Shown here: piece after piece, positions 24,841 to 33,729 of the stretch
Layout of the letters: the number at the start of each line of letters is the position of its first letter
How positions within the stretch are numbered: the stretch's first letter is position 1
Source: an uncultured Lachnospiraceae bacterium
Lineage (GTDB): Bacteria; Bacillota; Clostridia; Lachnospirales; Lachnospiraceae
NCBI GenBank assembly: GCA_947630295.1
Contig: CANRGZ010000005.1
Location: 1 to 44,329 of the forward strand
Reading direction: 5' to 3'
Length of the DNA: 44,329 bases
Translations under genes and position numbers: made by a program
The notes under the pieces: generated by a model
Told to the model about the DNA's origin: nothing
Seen by the model: the letters and a program-made list of their open reading frames with translations, nothing else
Database searches by the model: none

Positions 24841-25596
24841 TTATGCCACAATCCAGGTGGCATATCCTGCGTCTTCCAGCCGTTTCGCCTGACTGCGTGC
24901 GTTTTCCTGATTCTCATAGACACCGGAAAAAACTTTATAATAGCCGTCTTCGTAAGTGATATAAGAATCAAATCCTTCCTCTGCCAGTTCTTTCTGCAGC
25001 CCTTTGGCATTGTCTTCCAGACGGAATATTCCCACCTGCACCTTATAAAGCGGCTGTTCCTCCTGCTGCGGCGCAATGGTTTTTAAGATACCGTCGGCAA
25101 TTGCCTGGGCAGCCGCCTCGTAATTCGCGTCCAGAAGTGCGTTATCAGCATCGCTGTCAATAAATCCGGCTTCTACCAGCACGGCAGGCATCTGTGTCCG
25201 CTTCAGCACCACCAGATTCGGCCGGTCGATCACGCCAAGATTATTAAATCCCAGTTTTTCCAGTTCGGCATTAATGTTTTCCGCCAGATCCACTTTGATA
25301 CCGGAATGATCATAAACCAGGGTTTCAATCCCGCTGCCTGTATTGGGCGTTGTAAATGCGTTTCTGTGTATGGACACAAAATAATCCGCGCCTGCAGCAT
25401 TTGCCTTGGACGCCTTTTGAAACGGCGTGTCATAAACGTCCGTTGTTCTGGTGTAAACCACGTCCACGCCGTTATTCTCCAGTATTTCACCCACCATCAA
25501 TGCCAGCTTCAGATTATCATCCTTTTCCCGCCGGCCATTGTAGCTTGCCCCGTAATCCATGCCGCCGTGTCCGGCGTCTATTGCTACTGTTGCCAA
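24841..25596 (-). CDS. N-acetylmuramoyl-L-alanine amidase (Amidase_3) with SPOR domain
   Basis: 251 residues. The Amidase_3 catalytic domain (about 1-175) has the zinc ligands His9 in AIDAGHGG, Glu in NGRREKDDNL and His in FVSIHRNA, plus the catalytic Glu in VLVEAGFID. A C-terminal SPOR domain (about 182-251, YKVQVGIFRLEDNA) binds denuded glycan. It cleaves stem peptides from peptidoglycan, in a division or sporulation role. There is no signal peptide at the N-terminus, which is odd for a wall enzyme. It starts at TTG, and the GGGAG upstream lies in the 3' arm of the galK terminator hairpin. Confidence 0.88.
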   Translation of the reverse strand: MATVAIDAGHGGMDYGASYNGRREKDDNLKLALMVGEILENNGVDVVYTRTTDVYDTPFQKASKANAAGADYFVSIHRNAFTTPNTGSGIETLVYDHSGIKVDLAENINAELEKLGFNNLGVIDRPNLVVLKRTQMPAVLVEAGFIDSDADNALLDANYEAAAQAIADGILKTIAPQQEEQPLYKVQVGIFRLEDNAKGLQKELAEEGFDSYITYEDGYYKVFSGVYENQENARSQAKRLEDAGYATWIVA

Positions 25597-25597
25597 A

Positions 25598-25645
25598 GAA
25601 AAACTCCCTTACATACTCTCGATGTTATCGTATGCAAAGGGAGTT
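25598..25645 (-). terminator. galK terminator hairpin that also contains the amidase ribosome binding site
   Basis: AACTCCCTT (complement of 25637-25645) pairs with AAGGGAGTT (complement of 25602-25610), with an inner GCATAC/GTATGT pairing, then TTTTC. The GGGAG of the 3' arm is 8 bp from the TTG start of the amidase. Confidence 0.7.
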
Positions 25646-25664
25646 ATAATGTTTCCTGTATTTT

Positions 25665-26837
25665 TCAGCCGATTCTGCGGGCGGCGTCTCCGATATGCAC
25701 CGGATAAAAGTCGGCGTGATAGCCGATGGCCTGATAATACCGTTCTTTCACGTTTTTCATGAAGCTTTCCACACAGTCGCTTTGCACAATGCTGACGGTG
25801 CAGCCGCCGAAGCCTGCCCCCGTCATACGGGAGCCCAGCACACCCGGCTGATCCCATGCGGCCTCTACCAGGGTGTCCAGTTCTTTTCCCGTCACCTCAT
25901 AATCGTCCCGCAATGAAATGTGGGACGCATTCATCAGCTGTCCGAAGCGAACAATATCGCCTTTGTTCAACGCGTCAAAGGCCTCCAGGGTCCGCTGGTT
26001 TTCACTCACCGCATGGCGCACCCGTTTCAGCCGGACGGGATCCGTAATGATCTCCTTGACTTCTTCGAAGGCCTCGTTGGTCAGCTCGCCGAGAGAATCG
26101 ATTTCCAGTATCTTTTTCAGCTCCATCAGAGAAGTATCGCATTCGTTTCTTCGCTCGTTATATTTACTGTCGTTTAAGCCCCGCTTTTTGTTGCTGCAGG
26201 CAATGACCAGCTCCGCGTTGTCCAGCCGGATGGGCGCGTACTGATAGGACAGGTCGCTGGTATCAAGAAAAATGGCGTTGTCCGCTTTGCCCATGGCAAT
26301 GGAAAACTGATCCATGATCCCGCAGTTGACCCGGTTATATACATTTTCGGAAAACTGACAGATCAGCGCCAGTTCCACCATGTCCATGTCAAATCCGTAC
26401 ATATCCCGGAGACAGACTGCCATCAGCACCTCCACGGAAGCCGAGGAGGAAAGCCCTGATCCGTTGGGAATATTTCCGGAAATCAGAATGTCAAAACCGT
26501 GATCAATATGGTATCCCTTCTGTCCGAAGGCCCAGAATACGCCTTTCAGATAATTGGTCCATCCGTTTCTGCGGTTATACTCCAGATCATCCAGGGAAGA
26601 TTCGATCACACCCATATTGGAAAAATTCACGGAATAAAACCGAAGTTTTCTGTCCTTCCGCTTTCTTGCCACGCCATAAGTGCCCAGCGTCAGCGCGCAG
26701 GGAAATACATGTCCGCCGTTGTAATCCGTATGTTCTCCGATCAGATTGACTCTGCCCGGTGCAAAATAACTGCGGATATCGCCGCCGGCGCCATATAAGC
26801 TGCAAAATCGGTCTGTGCATTTTTCTTCATTCATCAC
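25665..26837 (-). CDS. galK: Galactokinase
   Basis: 390 residues, a GHMP kinase. It phosphorylates galactose at C1 with ATP in the Leloir pathway. The galactokinase signature APGRVNLIGEHTDYNGG, the ATP-binding motif GSGLSSSASVEV and the C-terminal GAGFGGCTVS motif are all present. The Asp in GIMDQF matches the catalytic base. No galT or galE is adjacent. The ATG at 26837 has no strong site (AGGAC); the second Met is equally possible. Confidence 0.95.
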   Translation of the reverse strand: MMNEEKCTDRFCSLYGAGGDIRSYFAPGRVNLIGEHTDYNGGHVFPCALTLGTYGVARKRKDRKLRFYSVNFSNMGVIESSLDDLEYNRRNGWTNYLKGVFWAFGQKGYHIDHGFDILISGNIPNGSGLSSSASVEVLMAVCLRDMYGFDMDMVELALICQFSENVYNRVNCGIMDQFSIAMGKADNAIFLDTSDLSYQYAPIRLDNAELVIACSNKKRGLNDSKYNERRNECDTSLMELKKILEIDSLGELTNEAFEEVKEIITDPVRLKRVRHAVSENQRTLEAFDALNKGDIVRFGQLMNASHISLRDDYEVTGKELDTLVEAAWDQPGVLGSRMTGAGFGGCTVSIVQSDCVESFMKNVKERYYQAIGYHADFYPVHIGDAARRIG

Positions 26838-26863
26838 TGCTCGTCTGTCCTCTTTTCCTTCCG

Positions 26864-28966
26864 TTATACTTCAAAAATCAGATCCCCGTAGGAGGGCATC
26901 GGCCACGCGTCTTTGGAAACCACCATTTCCAGCGCGTCCACCGGATTTCTTAAGTTTTCCATCGCACCCACGATATGATTTTTATAATAGATCGCCCGTT
27001 CTTTCATGGAGCGGATTTTTCCTGCCTTTTCCGATTCCTCGCAAAGTACCTTATAGGATTGATTGGCCTTACCCAGCAGCTCGCTGGTATACAGAAGCAG
27101 ATCCTGCTGGGCGCTGATATCCGCGTCCGGACAGGCCCGGCTGATCTCGTTGATGGACTGGGCCAGCTGGGTGGTGTATTTGATCACCGCCGGAATGATC
27201 TGCTTGCCCGCCATATCGATCATGGTTTTCGTCTCGATATTCAGCGCTTTCGCGTACACTTCATATAAGATTTCCGAACGGGACTGCAGCTCCGACCGGT
27301 TGTAAACGCCGAATTTTTCAAACAGCGCCACCGCCTTGTCGGTCAAAAGCGCGGGGATGGCGTCTACCATGGTGGGCAGGTTAGGCAGGCCTCTGCGCTC
27401 TGCCTCTCTGATCCACTCCGGTGCGTATCCGTTTCCGTTAAAAATAATGCGCCGGTGCTCTCGGGCATATTTCTTGATCAGATCATGCACCGCCAGTTCA
27501 AAGTTATCCGAGGATTCCAGAATATCACAGGCGTCGCTGAAGGCCTCCGCCACAATCGTATTCAGTACCACATTGGGTTCCGCAATGGAATCCGAAGAAC
27601 CCACCATACGAAATTCAAATTTATTTCCGGTAAAGGCAAAGGGCGAGGTCCGGTTCCGGTCCGTGGCATCCAGATCGAAGTCCGGCAGGGACGATACGCC
27701 GGTTTCAAAGGTGCCGCCCTGAATGCTGCTGGTAGCCGTACCGGTTTCCACCAGCTGATCGATCACGTCCTCCAGCTGGCTGCCCAAAAACATGGAAATA
27801 ATGGCAGGCGGCGCTTCGTTGGCCCCCAGACGATGGTCGTTGCCCACCGTGGCCGCGGACTCTCTCAGCAGATCCGCGTGGCGGTCCACCGCCCGCATGA
27901 TACAGGTCAGAATCAGCAGAAAACGGATATTCTCATGGGGCGTGTCCCCGGGATTCAGCAGATTTTCTCCTTCCGCCGTGGTCAGGGACCAGTTGTTATG
28001 CTTGCCGGAACCGTTGACCCCTGCGAAGGGTTTTTCGTGCAGCAGGCAGACCATGTCATGTCTGTCGGCCACTTTTTTCAGAATCTCCATCACCAGCTGG
28101 TTCTGGTCCGCGGCGATGTTGCACTGTCCGTAAACCGGCGCCAGCTCATGCTGCGCAGGGGCGGCCTCATTGTGCTGGGTTTTCACCGGTACGCCCAGCT
28201 TCCAGAGTTCTTCGTTGATTTCTTTCATGTAAGCGCCCACCCGCTCCCGGATGGTACCGAAGTAGTGGTCGTCCATTTCCTGCCCCTTGGGCGGCATGGC
28301 GCCGAATACGGTTCTGCCGGTAAAAATCAGGTCTTTCCGCCGCATGAATTTCTTTTTATCCACCAGGAAATATTCCTGTTCCGCCCCGACGGAAGGGATC
28401 ACCTTCGTTGTGGTAGTATCGCCAAAGAGCTTCAGCAGACGCCGGGTCTGCTGATCGATGGCCTGCATGGAACGAAGCAGCGGCGTCTTCTTGTCCAGCG
28501 CCTCCCCGTTGTAGGAACAGAACGCCGTGGGAATACACAGGGTCATGCCCCCTGCGTCTTTTCGAATAAAGGCCGGGGAAGTGCAGTCCCAGGTGGTATA
28601 CCCCCTTGCCTCAAAGGTGGCTCTTAAGCCGCCGGAAGGAAACGAAGACGCGTCCGGTTCCCCCTTGATCAGTTCTTTTCCCGAGAAACTGGTGACGGAG
28701 GTGCCGTCCGGCAGCGGCGATACAAAAGAATCCTGTTTTTCCGCCGTAAATCCGGTCAGCGGCTGGAACCAGTGCGAAAAATGGGTCGCCCCTTTTTCCT
28801 CCGCCCATTTCCGCATTTCCTCCGCAATGACGTTCGCAATGGAAAGCGGCATGGGTTTTCCTTCCCAGATGGTTTCTTCCAGCTCTTCGTAAACTTCTTT
28901 GGGAAGAAATTCTTTCATCACTTTGTCGTTAAAGACATTTTCCCCGTAAATTTCCGTCAACTTCAT
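26864..28966 (-). CDS. glnN: Glutamine synthetase type III
   Basis: 700 residues, the length of GSIII rather than the about 450 of GSI. It makes glutamine from glutamate, ammonia and ATP. Family marks: FSHWFQPLTGFTAEKQDSF near the N-terminus, SVGAEQEYFLVD (metal-binding Glu), QHNEAAPAQHELAP, and NGSGKHNNWS. It lies 4 bp past the uvrC stop and is likely co-transcribed or uses a promoter inside uvrC. GSIII is common in Bacteroides and Clostridia. Confidence 0.95.
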   Translation of the reverse strand: MKLTEIYGENVFNDKVMKEFLPKEVYEELEETIWEGKPMPLSIANVIAEEMRKWAEEKGATHFSHWFQPLTGFTAEKQDSFVSPLPDGTSVTSFSGKELIKGEPDASSFPSGGLRATFEARGYTTWDCTSPAFIRKDAGGMTLCIPTAFCSYNGEALDKKTPLLRSMQAIDQQTRRLLKLFGDTTTTKVIPSVGAEQEYFLVDKKKFMRRKDLIFTGRTVFGAMPPKGQEMDDHYFGTIRERVGAYMKEINEELWKLGVPVKTQHNEAAPAQHELAPVYGQCNIAADQNQLVMEILKKVADRHDMVCLLHEKPFAGVNGSGKHNNWSLTTAEGENLLNPGDTPHENIRFLLILTCIMRAVDRHADLLRESAATVGNDHRLGANEAPPAIISMFLGSQLEDVIDQLVETGTATSSIQGGTFETGVSSLPDFDLDATDRNRTSPFAFTGNKFEFRMVGSSDSIAEPNVVLNTIVAEAFSDACDILESSDNFELAVHDLIKKYAREHRRIIFNGNGYAPEWIREAERRGLPNLPTMVDAIPALLTDKAVALFEKFGVYNRSELQSRSEILYEVYAKALNIETKTMIDMAGKQIIPAVIKYTTQLAQSINEISRACPDADISAQQDLLLYTSELLGKANQSYKVLCEESEKAGKIRSMKERAIYYKNHIVGAMENLRNPVDALEMVVSKDAWPMPSYGDLIFEV

Positions 28967-28970
28967 GCTG

Positions 28971-30827
28971 TTATTCTCCTGTACTTTCTTTTGTAAAAAA
29001 AGCTACAATATTTTCCGCGGCCGTTCTGCTCATTTCCGGAATCGCCGCCAGCCGCGTCACGTCCGCCTTCCGGATTTCATCGATGGAATCAAATTCACGC
29101 ATCAGCGCTTTGCGCCGTTTTGGTCCCACCTGCGGAATATCGTCCAGCACGGAATGGACCTGGCTGCTGCTGCGCAGGTTTCTGTGAAAGGTAATGGCAA
29201 AGCGGTGCGCCTCATCCTGTATCCTTGTTACCAGATGAAAAGCGTCTCTGTCAAGTGCATATTCCTTTTCCTGATACAAAAGCGCCCTGGTTCTGTGGTG
29301 ATCGTCCTTGACCATACCGCAGACCGGAATAAAAATGCCCATCTGTTCCAGCGTTTCTTCCGCCGCGTGTACCTGCCCTTTGCCGCCGTCCATCAGTATC
29401 AGATCCGGAAACCGGGTAAAGGAGGAATACTCCCTGCCCTGTGCCTGCTCCTTTTTGCCGGAGGTAAAACGTCTGGTCAGAACCTCTTTTAAAGCACGCA
29501 CATCGTCCTGTCCCTGAAAAGACCTGATTTTGAACTTCCGGTAATCGCTTTTCTTTGCCCTGCCGCTTTCAAACACCACCATGGAGCCAACGGCTTCAAA
29601 GCCGTTGAGATTGGAAATATCATAGGCTTCCAGGCGGTTCAGGCAGCTAAGCCCCAACGCTTCTTCCAGGAGCCTGAGCGCCCCGATGGTTTCTTTTTCT
29701 TCCCTGGCCAGCTTTTCTCTGTCTTTTTTCAGAATCAGCGCCGCATTTTCCTCCGCCAGCTCCATCAGCCGTTCCTTCATGCCGATTTTCGGCGTTGTGA
29801 TGCGCACCCTGCCTTCTTTTTTGCTGCTGAGCCAGTCGCCGATCAGCGCCGCGTCCGCAATTTCCACGGGCAGCATGATCTCATTGGGAATATAGGGCGT
29901 GCCCGAATAATACTGGGTCAGAAAATCGGAAATCACGCCTGCGATTTTATTTTCTGACTCTTCCATTTCACCCACATGCAGAAAATAGTGTTCTCTGCCG
30001 ATCATCTTGCCGCCGCGGATAAAGAAAATCTGTACAACGCAGTCTGCTTCCTCCATGGCCGCCGCGATAATATCCTTGTCGTCGCCGTCCGATTGGGTCA
30101 TCTTCTGCCGTTTGGAAATCACCCGGACTTCGTTTAACAGCGCCAGATATTCCCCCGCTTTTTCATACTCCATGGCCTCGGAAGCGGCGTTCATTTTTTC
30201 CTTCAGTTCCTTCTGTACGCCGGCGGTATTTCCGGAAAGAAAGGCGATGACCTTATCGATATTCTCCCGGTAGGCTTCCGGCGTAATTTCGCCCTGACAG
30301 CAGCCTTTGCAGCGGCCGATATGGTAATTCAGACAGGGCCTGCCTTTCTTCTCCTCGGGCAGCGCCTTGCTGCAGCTTCGGATCTGATACATTTTATGCA
30401 GAAAATCTATGATTTCCCGCACCGCGTAAACATTGGCATAGGGTCCGAAATATCTGGCTTTGTCCCGGGCGGTTTTTCGTGTAAACAACACCCGGGGATA
30501 GAGTTCCGACACCGTCACCTTGATGAAGGGATAAGTCTTGTCGTCCGTCAGCATGGTATTGTACTTCGGACGGTAGGTTTTAATCAGGTTGCACTCTAAA
30601 ATCAGCGCTTCCAGCTCGGAATCCGTGATAATATATTCAAACCGCGCGATGTGCGTGACCATGTGGTCGATCTTCGCGCCCTTGCTGCGATTCTGAAAAT
30701 ACTGCCGCACCCGGTTCTTTAACACCCGGGCTTTTCCCACATAAATCACGGTGTCCGCCGCATCATGCATCAGATATACTCCGGGACTGTCCGGCAGTTT
30801 TTTTAATTCCTCCTCCAGATCAAACAA
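28971..30827 (-). CDS. uvrC: Excinuclease ABC subunit C
   Basis: 618 residues. This is the dual-incision nuclease of nucleotide excision repair. An N-terminal GIY-YIG domain (SPGVYLMHDAADTVIYVGKA) makes the 3' cut. A Cys-rich linker (CLNYHIGRCKGCCQ) and a UVR motif near 205-240 bind UvrB. The RNase H-like domain (EAYDISNLNGFEAVGSMVVF; LILMDGGKGQVHAAEE) makes the 5' cut, and a tandem helix-hairpin-helix ends the protein (IPQVGPKRRKALM). All parts are intact. Confidence 0.95.
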   Translation of the reverse strand: MFDLEEELKKLPDSPGVYLMHDAADTVIYVGKARVLKNRVRQYFQNRSKGAKIDHMVTHIARFEYIITDSELEALILECNLIKTYRPKYNTMLTDDKTYPFIKVTVSELYPRVLFTRKTARDKARYFGPYANVYAVREIIDFLHKMYQIRSCSKALPEEKKGRPCLNYHIGRCKGCCQGEITPEAYRENIDKVIAFLSGNTAGVQKELKEKMNAASEAMEYEKAGEYLALLNEVRVISKRQKMTQSDGDDKDIIAAAMEEADCVVQIFFIRGGKMIGREHYFLHVGEMEESENKIAGVISDFLTQYYSGTPYIPNEIMLPVEIADAALIGDWLSSKKEGRVRITTPKIGMKERLMELAEENAALILKKDREKLAREEKETIGALRLLEEALGLSCLNRLEAYDISNLNGFEAVGSMVVFESGRAKKSDYRKFKIRSFQGQDDVRALKEVLTRRFTSGKKEQAQGREYSSFTRFPDLILMDGGKGQVHAAEETLEQMGIFIPVCGMVKDDHHRTRALLYQEKEYALDRDAFHLVTRIQDEAHRFAITFHRNLRSSSQVHSVLDDIPQVGPKRRKALMREFDSIDEIRKADVTRLAAIPEMSRTAAENIVAFFTKESTGE

Positions 30828-30844
30828 TCTCGTCTGCCGCCTCC

Positions 30845-31396
30845 TTAAAACCGGATTTTCCCGCTTCGCTTCAGCTCGGAGAGCTTCAGCAGCATTACCG
30901 CTGTTTTGGCGTCTCTGATTTCATTGCGCATCAGCATGGACATTGCCTCGTCAAAGGAATACCGCTCAATATCAATAAACTCTCCCGCATCCGGCTTTGC
31001 CTTGGCAAACTGTGTATCTTCTGCCAGATACAGGTGAATGATTTCCGTATCATAGGCCACAGTGGGATAGATTTCTCCCAGGCTGTGCCATTTCTGGCTG
31101 GTGCCGCCGGTTTCCTCCAGCAGTTCCCGTTTCGCGGCGTCGAAGGGGTCTTCTCCCTTTTCCAGCTTTCCGGCGGGAAATTCCAGCAGCGCCTCCTGAA
31201 AGGGATACCGAAACTGCCGCACAAAGGTCAGCATGCCGTCCGCGGTCAGCGGCAGGGCGCTTACGCCGCCGCTGTGATGTACGATCTCACGGTAAGCAAG
31301 GGAGCCGTCTTCCAGCCGTACCTGATCCTTTGTTACCCGCATAATCATACCGTCATACAACAGTGTTTCATTTAATTTGGTCTCTCTTAAATGCAT
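30845..31396 (-). CDS. nudF: NUDIX hydrolase, ADP-ribose pyrophosphatase type
   Basis: 183 residues. A complete Nudix box, GKLEKGEDPFDAAKRELLEETGG, is shown by its Gly, the REL and EETG residues. The surrounding GVSALPLTADGMLTFVRQFRYP and the late GEFIDIERYSFDEA fit the ADP-ribose/NDP-sugar pyrophosphatase branch. The ATG at 31396 has GGGGG 6 bp upstream; longer in-frame starts lack a site. It lies 17 bp upstream of uvrC and probably leads the nudF-uvrC-glnN run. Confidence 0.88.
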   Translation of the reverse strand: MHLRETKLNETLLYDGMIMRVTKDQVRLEDGSLAYREIVHHSGGVSALPLTADGMLTFVRQFRYPFQEALLEFPAGKLEKGEDPFDAAKRELLEETGGTSQKWHSLGEIYPTVAYDTEIIHLYLAEDTQFAKAKPDAGEFIDIERYSFDEAMSMLMRNEIRDAKTAVMLLKLSELKRSGKIRF

Positions 31397-31459
31397 ACTG
31401 TTCCCCCGTTTGCGCGCCTGTTCTTTCCTCTGCCTCCAAAGGCGCCGTGATTCTTTTTG

Positions 31460-31465
31460 ATTATA
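31460..31465 (-). promoter_or_regulatory. Extended -10 promoter for nudF
   Basis: Read leftward, TGG-TATAAT, an extended -10, about 60 bp upstream of the nudF ATG. No good -35 was seen. It is divergent from the eda promoter. Confidence 0.5.
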
Positions 31466-31561
31466 CCATAGTTTTATTTTCATTTGCAGGAAAATTTATA
31501 AAAATAACGAAAAAAGTTCTTCCGACGCCCGGTTTTTCTACGATTCGAAATCCGAAAAAGT

Positions 31562-31589
31562 TTGTATTTTTTGCGCATTGTGGTATGAT
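31562..31589 (+). promoter_or_regulatory. Promoter of the eda-kdgK operon
   Basis: TTGTAT (31562-31567), a 16-bp spacer and TATGAT (31584-31589), about 65 bp upstream of the eda ATG. Confidence 0.55.
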
Positions 31590-31654
31590 TGAATAAATTT
31601 GTTTGTAAAAAATTACAGAACAATGATCCTATATACGAAAAGGAGGAACTGCAG

Positions 31655-32617
31655 ATGCATCCTGTTCTTGAAGAAATTCAAAAAATCGGTATTGTGCCCG
31701 TGGTCGTCTTAAACGACGCCAATGATGCAAAACCGCTGGCCGAAGCCCTGGTCAAAGGCTCTCTTCCCTGCGCGGAGGTTACCTTCCGTACCGCGGCGGC
31801 GGAAGAATCCATTCAAATCATGACGGAAGCCTATCCGGAAATGCTCATCGGCGCAGGCACGGTGCTCACCACCGAGCAAGTAGACCGGGCAGTAGCCGCC
31901 GGCGCGAAATTTATCGTCAGCCCCGGCCTCAACCCGAAAACCGTCCGCTATTGTCAGGAAAAAAATATTCCGGTGGTTCCGGGCGTAGCCAACCCCAGCG
32001 ATATTGAAGCCGCGCTGGATCTGGGACTTGAAACCGTAAAGTTTTTCCCGGCGGAAGCCTTAGGGGGCCTGAAAATGATCAAGGCAATGGCGGCGCCTTA
32101 TACCAGCGTTACCTTCATGCCCACCGGCGGCATCAACGCGGACAACATCCGCACCTATCTCGACTTCCCCAAGATCCTTGCCTGCGGCGGCAGCTGGATG
32201 GTCAGCGCTGCGCTGGTGAAAGAAAAAAAATTCGATGAAATCGAGGCTCTGACCCGTCAGGCAGTTAATGAAATGCTGGGCTTTGAACTGAAGCATGTGG
32301 GTATCAACTGCAGCAGCGAAGCGGAAGCCGACGCCACCGCCAAATCCTTTGAAGACCTCTTCGGATTCGGCAGACGCCCCGGCAACACCGCCATCTTTGC
32401 AGGCAGCTATATCGAATGTACCAAGACGCCTTATATGGGCGACAAGGGACATATCGCCGTGGGCACCAACGATCTGCCCCGGGCCATTGCTTATCTGGCA
32501 CGAAACGGCTATGCCTTTGCCGAAAATTCCGAGAAATATGACAAAAACGGCAATATGACGGCCATCTATCTGAAAGAGCAGATCGGCGGCTTTGCCGTAC
32601 ACCTTCTGCAAAAATAA
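31655..32617 (+). CDS. eda: KDPG/KHG aldolase with a fused C-terminal VOC-like domain
   Basis: 320 residues. Residues about 1-210 are a complete class I aldolase of the Eda family: the Glu in CAEVTFRT, the GAGTVLT loop, the Schiff-base Lys in ETVKFFPAEALGG, and PTGGIN. It splits 2-keto-3-deoxy-6-phosphogluconate into pyruvate and glyceraldehyde 3-phosphate. Residues about 213-320 are extra: LKHVGINCSSEAEADATAKSF and GHIAVGTNDLPRAIAYLARN resemble a single glyoxalase/bleomycin-resistance (VOC) module. Ordinary Eda proteins stop near 210. The ATG at 31655 has AGGAGG upstream. kdgK follows after 22 bp. Confidence 0.9.
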   Translation: MHPVLEEIQKIGIVPVVVLNDANDAKPLAEALVKGSLPCAEVTFRTAAAEESIQIMTEAYPEMLIGAGTVLTTEQVDRAVAAGAKFIVSPGLNPKTVRYCQEKNIPVVPGVANPSDIEAALDLGLETVKFFPAEALGGLKMIKAMAAPYTSVTFMPTGGINADNIRTYLDFPKILACGGSWMVSAALVKEKKFDEIEALTRQAVNEMLGFELKHVGINCSSEAEADATAKSFEDLFGFGRRPGNTAIFAGSYIECTKTPYMGDKGHIAVGTNDLPRAIAYLARNGYAFAENSEKYDKNGNMTAIYLKEQIGGFAVHLLQK

Positions 32618-32639
32618 GAAACAGATCAGGAGATTATGT

Positions 32640-33665
32640 ATGAGTAAGAAAATTGTTACCTTTGGAGAAATCATGCTGCGTCTGGCCCCGGCCGGCTATT
32701 ATCGTTTCGTCCAGGTGGAGGAATACGGCGCCACCTTCGGCGGCGGCGAGGCCAATGTGGCCGTTTCCCTGGCCAATTACGGCTTTGACGCGAAATTCGT
32801 TACCAAACTTCCGAAACATGAAATCGGACAGGCTGCTGTCAATTCCCTCCGCAAATACGGCGTGGATACCTCGGATATCGTCCGGGGCGGCGACCGTGTA
32901 GGCATCTACTATCTGGAAAAAGGCGCCAGCCAGCGTCCTTCCAAGGTCATCTATGACCGGGCCGGTTCTTCCATTGCCACCGCCGCAAAAGAAGACTTTG
33001 ACTGGGACAAGATTTTTGAAGGCGCGTCGTGGTTTCATTTTACCGGCATTACCCCGGCACTGAATGATGAAACCGCGGCCATCTGTCTGGAAGCCTGCAA
33101 GGCAGCGAAGGCGAAAAACATCACCGTCAGCTGCGACCTGAACTACCGCAACAAACTCTGGTCCAAGGAAAAAGCCGGGGAAGTCATGGCGAAGCTCTGC
33201 GAATACGTGGACGTCTGCATCGCCAATGAAGAGGATGCTTCCGATGTCTTCGGCATCAAGTCCACAGATACCGACGTCACCACCGGCAAACTGAACCGGG
33301 AAGGCTACAAGGATGTGGCCAGACAGCTGGCAGAGCGCTTCGGCTTCAGCAAGGTGGCCATCACCCTGCGGGAATCCATTTCCGCCAATGACAACAACTG
33401 GTCAGCCCTGCTTTATGACGGAACCAACTACTGCTTCAGCAAACAGTATGCCATGCATATCGTGGACCGCGTCGGCGGCGGCGACAGCTTCGGCGGCGGC
33501 CTGATTGCCGCTTCCCTCTCCGGCTACGACACCCAGGAAACCATCGAGTTTGCCGTGGCAGCAAGCTGCTTAAAGCATTCCATTGAAGGCGACTTCAACA
33601 TGGTCAGCATGGACGAGGTCTTAAAGCTGGCCCAGGGCGACGGCTCCGGCCGTGTACAGCGCTGA
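32640..33665 (+). CDS. kdgK: 2-keto-3-deoxygluconate kinase (PfkB family)
   Basis: 341 residues. The N-terminal GEIMLRLAP and GGGEANVAVSLANYG motifs and the C-terminal PfkB signature RVGGGDSFGGGLIAA, with its catalytic Asp, are present. It phosphorylates KDG to KDPG, the substrate of the aldolase encoded just upstream, so the two genes form the lower arm of uronate/sugar-acid breakdown. The start at 32640 has AGGAG upstream, and a terminator follows. Confidence 0.92.
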   Translation: MSKKIVTFGEIMLRLAPAGYYRFVQVEEYGATFGGGEANVAVSLANYGFDAKFVTKLPKHEIGQAAVNSLRKYGVDTSDIVRGGDRVGIYYLEKGASQRPSKVIYDRAGSSIATAAKEDFDWDKIFEGASWFHFTGITPALNDETAAICLEACKAAKAKNITVSCDLNYRNKLWSKEKAGEVMAKLCEYVDVCIANEEDASDVFGIKSTDTDVTTGKLNREGYKDVARQLAERFGFSKVAITLRESISANDNNWSALLYDGTNYCFSKQYAMHIVDRVGGGDSFGGGLIAASLSGYDTQETIEFAVAASCLKHSIEGDFNMVSMDEVLKLAQGDGSGRVQR

Positions 33666-33676
33666 TATATCAAATG

Positions 33677-33713
33677 AAAAACTCCGGTGTGAGAAACACA
33701 TCGGAGTTTTTTT
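33677..33713 (+). terminator. Terminator of the eda-kdgK operon
   Basis: AAAACTCCG pairs with CGGAGTTTT, with an inner TGTG/CACA pairing and a run of seven T. Confidence 0.92.
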
Positions 33714-33729
33714 ATGTCTGTCATATGGA

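Noticed and set aside
27455..28627. Long plus-strand open frame (390 codons) opposite the glutamine synthetase gene
   Set aside because: It is antisense to a complete GSIII gene and its sequence is Arg/His/Gln-rich without domains, a by-product of GC-rich coding DNA.
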